In this document: piece after piece, positions 58,513 through 64,000 of the stretch
Layout: each line of letters starts with the position of its first letter
Numbering within the stretch: the first letter of the stretch is position 1
Source of the DNA: Bacteroidota bacterium
Lineage (GTDB): Bacteria > Bacteroidota > Ignavibacteria > Tepidaquicellales > Tepidaquicellaceae
Direction: 5' to 3'
Assembly (NCBI GenBank): GCA_018266835.1
Contig: JAFDZP010000002.1
Coordinates: forward strand, 905,302-969,301
Length of the DNA stretch: 64,000 bases
Program-made: the position numbers and the translations under genes
The notes under the pieces: generated by a model
What the model was told of the DNA's origin: nothing
Databases searched by the model: none
The model's input: only the letters and a program-made list of their open reading frames with translations

Positions 58513-59796
58513 ATGCCGGATAATCTTACTACAGTTTCGTTTCCCTATAAAATAATAAAGTTCAGCAAAAGTTTTTTAAAGCAGCTCAGTTTCAAAAATA
58601 CATTCTCCGCACTTACTCACAGAAATTTCAAACTCTGGTTTTACGGTCAGACTATTTCATTGATCGGCACATGGATGCAGATCACTGCGCAGTCGTTTCT
58701 TATTTTTGAACTCACACATTCTTCTTCTTATCTCGGTTACGTAGGTTTTGCTTCAGGTATTCCATCATGGTTCTTTATGTTCTACGGCGGAGTAGTTGTT
58801 GACCGCGTTTCACGAAGAACGGTTCTTATCATAACGCAGGTTGCGTTAATGGTGCTTTCTATCATACTCGCTTACCTTACCTTCTCAGGCAATATTGAAC
58901 CCTGGCATATTTTAGTTTTATCCTTATTAACGGGAGTAGCCGTAGCATTTGATGCACCGGCAAGACAAACTTTTATAAATGAGCTTGTTCACCGCGAACA
59001 TCTCACAAATGCAATTGCGCTCAACGCAACAATGTTTAATACTGCTTCGGCAGTTGGTCCCGCTTTCTCAGGAGTTGCATACGCTCTTGTAGGTCCGGCA
59101 TGGTGTTTTACAATCAATGCGGTTTCATTCATTGCAGTTATCATAGGATTATTTATGATCAAACTTGATGTAAAAAAAGCGGTTAAGAAAACGACTTCAG
59201 TTATTTCGGATCTGAAAGAAGGTTTGAGTTATATAAAATCTCATAAACTTATAAGGACTTTTATTTTCTTCTCTGCTGCAGTCAGCCTTCTGGGAGTTTC
59301 ATTCACAACCCTAATTCCTGCATGGGCTGTAAAAATATTGGGCGGAGATTCTACCACTAATGGTATGCTGCAATCGGCACGTGGAGTAGGGGCTTTGCTC
59401 AGTGCTCTCGTTGTAGCATCGCTCGGCGCGTTTAATTTTCGCGGTAAACTTTATACTCTCGGTGCAATTTCGCTACCAATTTTTATAATCTTCTTCGCAA
59501 TATTTCATTTCACATTTGCAGCTTACGTAACATTATTCATCGTCGGGGCAAGCACTGTGCTTGTATATAATCTGACAAATGCTTTTCTTCAATCACTTGT
59601 AACTGATGAGCTCAGAGGCAGAGTTCTTGCAGTTTATACATTTACATTTTTTGGATTAATGCCGCTTGGTTCACTTTTAATCGGGAACACTGCAGAGTGG
59701 ATTGGTGAAACATTCGGAATCATTCTTTTCGCTCTCTTACTTCTTGCCTGCGCCATGTATATCTATCTAAGGGTACCAAAAATCAGAGCTTTATAA
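58513..59796 (+). CDS. MFS exporter, EntS/MFS_3 type
   Basis: 427 residues, about twelve membrane helices. ALTHRNFKLWFYGQTISLIGTWMQ near 36-59 and YVGFASGIPSWFFMFYGGVVVDRVSRRTVL hold the first-half motif-A loop. DAPARQTFINELVHREHLTNAIALN (about 146-170) is the diagnostic 'DxPaRqsfv.elv' block of MFS_3 proteins such as EntS and macrolide exporters. A second half begins near 225. It follows the methyltransferase by 18 bp, so the pair may act on the same small molecule. Confidence 0.88.
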   Translation: MPDNLTTVSFPYKIIKFSKSFLKQLSFKNTFSALTHRNFKLWFYGQTISLIGTWMQITAQSFLIFELTHSSSYLGYVGFASGIPSWFFMFYGGVVVDRVSRRTVLIITQVALMVLSIILAYLTFSGNIEPWHILVLSLLTGVAVAFDAPARQTFINELVHREHLTNAIALNATMFNTASAVGPAFSGVAYALVGPAWCFTINAVSFIAVIIGLFMIKLDVKKAVKKTTSVISDLKEGLSYIKSHKLIRTFIFFSAAVSLLGVSFTTLIPAWAVKILGGDSTTNGMLQSARGVGALLSALVVASLGAFNFRGKLYTLGAISLPIFIIFFAIFHFTFAAYVTLFIVGASTVLVYNLTNAFLQSLVTDELRGRVLAVYTFTFFGLMPLGSLLIGNTAEWIGETFGIILFALLLLACAMYIYLRVPKIRAL

Positions 59797-59912
59797 AGCA
59801 ACAATTTCTTGATTTTATGCGTAAAATAAATTGATTATCTTACATATAACTGAAATTTTTATACCTCTAAGACAGTTATAATCCAAACAAAGAACAACCC
59901 CGTATTTAATAC

Positions 59913-61502
59913 ATGAAAAAACTATCGTCCCTTTTATTCATCGCGCTATTCTTGTGCGCGAAAAGTTATTCAGCTGTTCCCTTCAATGTTGAAATAGAAC
60001 AGATCAGCATACCAAATTCTCCCAGCTTACATTCATTTGCATTTGCACAGTATAACGGCAAGTGGCTTTTCATCGGCGGAAGAACAAACGGGCTGCATGG
60101 ATTCAGCAATACGCTCCCTGCATTTCCCAGAGCTTATGCTAACAGATACATTTACGTTGTTGACCCTAACACAAATCAGGTCTGGTCAAAAAATATTTAT
60201 ACCGATTTAAACATAGCAGTTGCCGACCCGCTTAAAACTCACAACATGGAATATTATCAGAACGGCCAGACGCTTGTAATGATTGGCGGAATGGGATTAG
60301 ATTCTCTCAGAGATTCTACGGTAACGTTCACTACAATTACTGCTATCAATGTTCCGGGAATTATAAACGCAGTTGTGAATAATCAGAATATAAGTTCGTA
60401 TGTTACTCAGATAAGCGATTCAAGAATGCAGGTATGCGGAGGCGAGCTTAGCATGATAGGCAATGATTATTATTTAGTAGGAGGACATAATTTTTCGGGA
60501 CAGTACCGAAGCCCGGCGAACGGAGAATTTTTTCAGAAGTACACCAACCAATACAAGAAGTTCAATTTAAATATATCCGGTACAATTACAGTTTCAAACT
60601 ATGTTGCTTATACTGATTCAGTAAATCTTCATAGAAGAGATATGAACTTAGTGCCGATGATAAATCCTGACGGCTCACAATCGTTATCATTATACGGAGG
60701 TGTGTTTAAGTATGAAAAAGACTTGCCGTATCAGAATCCCGTTTATATAAACAGTTCAAATTATTCTGTAGATAATTCTTTCAGTCAGAGATTTCAGCAG
60801 TACAGTTCTGCATTTTTGAATATGTACGACTCAGTAAAAAAAGATATGCACACTGTTTTCTTCGGCGGAACATCTCTTTATTACTGTGACGGAATTACAG
60901 GACAGGTTAAGATGGATACTCTGGTTCCTTTTATAAAGGATATTACATCTTTGTCAAAGCTTCAGAACGGAACAACTGTTGAAACAATTCTACCAATAAA
61001 ATTTACTGAGTATCTCGGAACAAATGCAAAGTTTATTCCTGTGCAGAATATTCAAGAATACTCAAACGGAGTTGTGAAGCTTAATCAGTATGCAACAAGA
61101 ACTCTTGTCGGGTATATGTTCGGAGGCATTAAAGTCCCGCTTGCAAATTATACATCGGGAACTGCCAGCGACAGGATTTTTAAAATTTATCTTACGTATT
61201 CACCGGTAGGAATAAATCAGATAAGCTCTGAAGTTCCATCAACGTTCAGCTTAAGTCAGAATTATCCGAATCCGTTCAATCCCACCACTTCAATTAAATT
61301 CAATGTCAGCAAGGCGGGATTTGTGAAAGTTATTATTTACAATTCACTCGGAAGAGAAGTTGAGCAGCTTGTGAATAATAATTTATCAGCAGGTAAGTAT
61401 GAAGTAAACTGGAATGCATCAAACCAGACCAGCGGAGTATATTTTTATAAATTAGTATCAGAAAACTTCAGTGAAGTAAAAAAGATGATGCTGGTAAAGT
61501 AA
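59913..61502 (+). CDS. Exported Kelch-like protein with T9SS type A sorting domain
   Basis: 529 residues. Signal peptide about 1-20 (ending SYSAV). The body (about 30-430) repeats strand motifs like GKWLFIGGRTNG, YYQNGQTLVMIGGMG, NDYYLVGGHNFSG, LSLYGGVFKY and HTVFFGGTSLYY, about five GG-containing blades consistent with a Kelch/galactose-oxidase-type beta-propeller. Catalytic Cys-Tyr residues of galactose oxidase were not identified. The last 80 residues are a T9SS type A domain: SQNYPNPFNPTTSIKF, IYNSLGREV, SGVYFYKL and KKMMLVK. It is followed by a good intrinsic terminator. Confidence 0.85.
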   Translation: MKKLSSLLFIALFLCAKSYSAVPFNVEIEQISIPNSPSLHSFAFAQYNGKWLFIGGRTNGLHGFSNTLPAFPRAYANRYIYVVDPNTNQVWSKNIYTDLNIAVADPLKTHNMEYYQNGQTLVMIGGMGLDSLRDSTVTFTTITAINVPGIINAVVNNQNISSYVTQISDSRMQVCGGELSMIGNDYYLVGGHNFSGQYRSPANGEFFQKYTNQYKKFNLNISGTITVSNYVAYTDSVNLHRRDMNLVPMINPDGSQSLSLYGGVFKYEKDLPYQNPVYINSSNYSVDNSFSQRFQQYSSAFLNMYDSVKKDMHTVFFGGTSLYYCDGITGQVKMDTLVPFIKDITSLSKLQNGTTVETILPIKFTEYLGTNAKFIPVQNIQEYSNGVVKLNQYATRTLVGYMFGGIKVPLANYTSGTASDRIFKIYLTYSPVGINQISSEVPSTFSLSQNYPNPFNPTTSIKFNVSKAGFVKVIIYNSLGREVEQLVNNNLSAGKYEVNWNASNQTSGVYFYKLVSENFSEVKKMMLVK

Positions 61503-61532
61503 ATTTTCATAAATAACTTTGTAATAACAAAC

Positions 61533-61567
61533 AGCCCGATGAATTAAAAACTCACCGGGCTTTTTTT
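61533..61567 (+). terminator. Intrinsic terminator after the Kelch-like gene
   Basis: AGCCCG (61533-61538) pairs with CGGGCT (61556-61561), extended by TGA/TCA past one mismatch, followed by seven T. It lies between this gene and the convergent PBP gene and probably serves the plus strand. Confidence 0.85.
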
Positions 61568-61590
61568 GTAATCGAAAATTATTTTCTCTT

Positions 61591-63882
61591 TTAAAATCCT
61601 ACACTATTCTCCGGAGGAAGATTTGTTTCCTGAGTTCCTTCCGATGGAAGCGAGTGCGGTACATTACATTTCTTCGGCAGAAACTTTTTCAGCACAAGCT
61701 CTTTATGTGAAGGGCATGAACCGTTATCAAGCATTCCGCTTACGGAGCATATACTAGCCTCCTCTACACCATCCGGCATCTGGAAGTATGCAACAGGAAA
61801 ATCAAAACTGTCATCGGCATACAGGTACTTCATAAAGCGTCCCCATATAGGAGCAGCAGCTTTACCGCCCTGACCGTAACCGCCTCCGAACTTCACACGA
61901 GGATCATCAAAACCAAGCCATACACCTGCTAAGAACTGCGGAGTAAATCCGATGAACCATGCATCTGTATAATCGTTAGTCGTTCCTGTTTTACCTGCAG
62001 CAGGCCGCGAAAAATATGAACGTATGCTTGTTGCAGTTCCTTCATCAATAACACCTTCCATCATATCCTGCATTATGTATGCAACATCTTCACTTAAAAC
62101 TTCTTTCGAATCAGGTTTTATTTCTTCTATGATGTTTCCGTTTCTATCGCAGATTTTTGTAATGGCAACAGGCTCAACCCATATCCCTTCGTTTGCAATT
62201 GTTCCGAATGCATTCGTCATTTCAAGCGGAGTCACTTCTCCCGCGCCAAGTACCAATGAAAGAACATTCGGTAATTCAGACCTTACACCCATATCATGGG
62301 CAAGCTGAATTACTTTATCAAGCGGAGCAATTTCCATAGCAGTCCTTACAGCAATAACGTTAATTGATTTTGCAATAGCATCTCTGAGCGAAACACTTCC
62401 GCCTGTACCGCCGCCTTTTGGCGACCATATCTTTCCACCGACGTTTACATTAACAGGGTCGTTGGAAATCATGTATCCCGGGCTGTAGCCGTTTTGAATC
62501 GCTTCAGTATAAACAAAAACTTTGAATGTTGAACCCGGCTGTCTTTTTATCTGGGTAACGTGGTTCAAACCGTATTTGAACTGATTGTTAGGATTAGAGC
62601 CAACCATAGCTTTTATTTCACCGCTCTTTGGATTCATACAAACAAATCCCAACTGAACAGTTGTCTCAATAGCTTTTACAGAATCTACAAAGCTAGTACT
62701 CTTTCGGAGCTTCTCGGCAATCTTATTTCTTTCAGCGTCAGTCTTTCCTTTTTTATATTCTTCCGATTGTTTTATCTGTCTTTCAACAGCGTCGTTCAAT
62801 ACATCTTTATTATTCTTCCAGTTCCAGTAACCGTTAAATTCCTTCTGGAAAGTTTTCAGCTGTTCAGTTGCAGCATCCATTGCATGCTTCTGGAATCTAG
62901 TATCGAGTGTCGTGTAAATCTGCAAGCCGTCTCTGTATAAATCATATCCGTATTTTTCTGCTTTCTGTTCCAGCTGTTGCCTCACCATTTCAGTAAACTG
63001 AGGAGCCGGGGAATTAAATGTAGCAAAGTTTTTTTGCAGTGTAACTCTTATCGGGTCATCGGAAACTGTTCTGTATATTTCAGCATTGATATATCCTGCC
63101 TCAAGCATAGAGTTCAGAACAATATTTCTTCTCTTCTTGGATTCTTCGGGATTATCAACAGGGTCATACTTAGTCGGATTTTTCAATACACCAACCAGTA
63201 TTGCGCATTCATCAATTCCCAGATCTTTAGCGCTTTTATTAAAGTATGTCTGCGCAGCTGCCTCAACTCCGTATGCGCCTTTACCGAAATAAACTGTGTT
63301 TAAGTAATAAGCTAAAATTTCCTGCTTAGTATAAGTTCTTTCTATCTGAATCGAAGTCATTGCTTCGCGAAGCTTTCTGTTAATAGAAACTTCACGGCCG
63401 ATATCAGGATATAAATTTCTTGCAAGCTGCTGTGTGATTGTACTTGCACCTTCCTTTGTTCTGAAAGCAATAATATTCTTTACCAGCGCTTTTATAGTTC
63501 TATCTAAATCAAATCCCCAGTGATCGAAAAATTTTCTGTCCTCAGTTGCAACCAAAGCATTTATCATATCCTTAGGGATATTTTCAATGGTAACTTTAGT
63601 TCTGTTCTTTAAGAAAAATTTGTCTATTAACTCTCCGTCAGCGGAATAAACTTTAGTTGCTTCTTCCAGCTTAGGATTTTCTAATTCGGCAAGTGAGGGA
63701 AGCCCCTGTGAAAGGTAAACAAGATATCCTGCAAAGCAGATTATTCCTATTAAAATAAAAACTACTGCCGTACCCAGTACGTTATTTGCTTTCCTGTTTT
63801 TCTTGGATACGTTTTTTCTGTATTCCTTATCGTTAAGATATTTATCGAGTTCTTCTTCTTTATATTTATCTTTTTTAGCCAA
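61591..63882 (-). CDS. Class A penicillin-binding protein (PBP1A type)
   Basis: 763 residues from a TTG start. A charged cytoplasmic head precedes one membrane helix (about 34-55). The GT51 glycosyltransferase domain has EDRKFFDHWGFD near 112 with the catalytic Glu and GASTITQQLARNLY near 148. The transpeptidase domain has S-x-x-K in QPGSTFKVF near 448, S-x-N in AKSINVIAVRT near 500, and KTGTTND near 631. It polymerises and cross-links peptidoglycan in the periplasm. The TTG overlaps the end of an upstream partial gene. It is convergent with the Kelch-like gene. Confidence 0.94.
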   Translation of the reverse strand: MAKKDKYKEEELDKYLNDKEYRKNVSKKNRKANNVLGTAVVFILIGIICFAGYLVYLSQGLPSLAELENPKLEEATKVYSADGELIDKFFLKNRTKVTIENIPKDMINALVATEDRKFFDHWGFDLDRTIKALVKNIIAFRTKEGASTITQQLARNLYPDIGREVSINRKLREAMTSIQIERTYTKQEILAYYLNTVYFGKGAYGVEAAAQTYFNKSAKDLGIDECAILVGVLKNPTKYDPVDNPEESKKRRNIVLNSMLEAGYINAEIYRTVSDDPIRVTLQKNFATFNSPAPQFTEMVRQQLEQKAEKYGYDLYRDGLQIYTTLDTRFQKHAMDAATEQLKTFQKEFNGYWNWKNNKDVLNDAVERQIKQSEEYKKGKTDAERNKIAEKLRKSTSFVDSVKAIETTVQLGFVCMNPKSGEIKAMVGSNPNNQFKYGLNHVTQIKRQPGSTFKVFVYTEAIQNGYSPGYMISNDPVNVNVGGKIWSPKGGGTGGSVSLRDAIAKSINVIAVRTAMEIAPLDKVIQLAHDMGVRSELPNVLSLVLGAGEVTPLEMTNAFGTIANEGIWVEPVAITKICDRNGNIIEEIKPDSKEVLSEDVAYIMQDMMEGVIDEGTATSIRSYFSRPAAGKTGTTNDYTDAWFIGFTPQFLAGVWLGFDDPRVKFGGGYGQGGKAAAPIWGRFMKYLYADDSFDFPVAYFQMPDGVEEASICSVSGMLDNGSCPSHKELVLKKFLPKKCNVPHSLPSEGTQETNLPPENSVGF

Positions 63883-64000
63883 CCGCTTTTATTGTCTCCT
63901 GTTTATACTTATTTTCTTTTTTGTTATAGTAACTTATCAGTTCTATTTTTTTATCTTTATAAACTACATATGTAAAATTGTCAATCCAGTCCCCTGTATT
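63875..64000 (-). CDS. C-terminal end of an unidentified gene (partial)
   Basis: The right edge of the window lies inside a minus-strand frame: 41 residues then TAA at 63877-63875. The sequence NTGDWIDNFTYVVYKDKKIE continues with a Lys/Tyr/Asn-rich tail ending IKAVG. Its last bases overlap the TTG start of the PBP gene by 8 bp, so the two are probably co-transcribed. The family is not recognised from this fragment. Confidence 0.55.
   Translation of the reverse strand, partial: NTGDWIDNFTYVVYKDKKIELISYYNKKENKYKQETIKAVG

Overview
The window looks like chromosomal DNA from a member of the Bacteroidota/Chlorobiota (FCB) group, most likely an Ignavibacteria-like lineage. The reasons are: low G+C; almost no Shine-Dalgarno sequences and A-rich stretches before most starts; promoter-like TTTG-N20-TATTTTTG elements; two secreted proteins with a type IX secretion (T9SS) type A C-terminal sorting domain (SQNYPNPFNP motif); a long-form IspG; and a TPP riboswitch in front of a TonB-dependent receptor. 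No rRNA, tRNA, CRISPR array, transposase gene or prophage was seen. The lineage is inferred from these traits and not from a marker-gene search.

Layout. 1-3.4 kb: the end of a UPF0173 hydrolase, parA, parB, a RidA-family gene, an SRPBCC gene and rpsT. 3.5-9.8 kb: a large outer-membrane/surface protein, a small two-gene PIN-domain module, a VOC-fold protein and a membrane glycosyltransferase. 9.9-14.5 kb (minus strand): RNase G, Rho, an MFS transporter and a tiny membrane ORF. 14.6-36.2 kb: an exported-protein region on the minus strand. It holds one T9SS-tailed protein, then a LamG/P-domain protein, a large CxxCH-containing protein and two giant repeat proteins. The last four all end in the same dockerin-like module. 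This region is interrupted by a plus-strand operon of three paralogous ~485-residue proteins plus YceH. 36.5-39.1 kb: cysS and kynU converge on one hairpin. 39.1-40.0 kb: an 830-bp spacer rich in REP-like palindromes, with three copies of an 18-bp palindromic site. 40.0-42.2 kb: ispF, a degenerate MNT-HEPN pair and murB, in overlapping frames. 42.3-46.1 kb: an ECF sigma factor with a cupin anti-sigma partner, then a TPP riboswitch, terminator and TonB receptor. 46.2-53.0 kb: a K+/H+ antiporter, a TPR protein, three paralogous glycine-zipper proteins and Kup. 53.0-61.5 kb: a CDP-alcohol phosphotransferase with a nucleotidyltransferase, a rhomboid protease, ispG, an LCMT-type methyltransferase, an MFS exporter and a second T9SS-tailed protein. 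61.6-64.0 kb: a class A PBP and the end of an unidentified gene.

The observations that most deserve follow-up are these. (1) An MNT-HEPN toxin-antitoxin-like pair sits inside the ispF-murB operon and appears to have lost both the nucleotidyltransferase active site and the tyrosine it would modify. (2) A complete TPP riboswitch with a downstream terminator controls only a TonB receptor. (3) A shared 'neck plus dockerin' tail occurs on four otherwise unrelated exported proteins. (4) Four intergenic arrays with a strict 7-bp period lie next to gene ends. (5) A nest of REP palindromes is flanked by ~110-bp direct repeats that carry the 18-bp palindromic site. (6) A PIN-domain gene is coupled to a partner with no recognisable DNA-binding domain.
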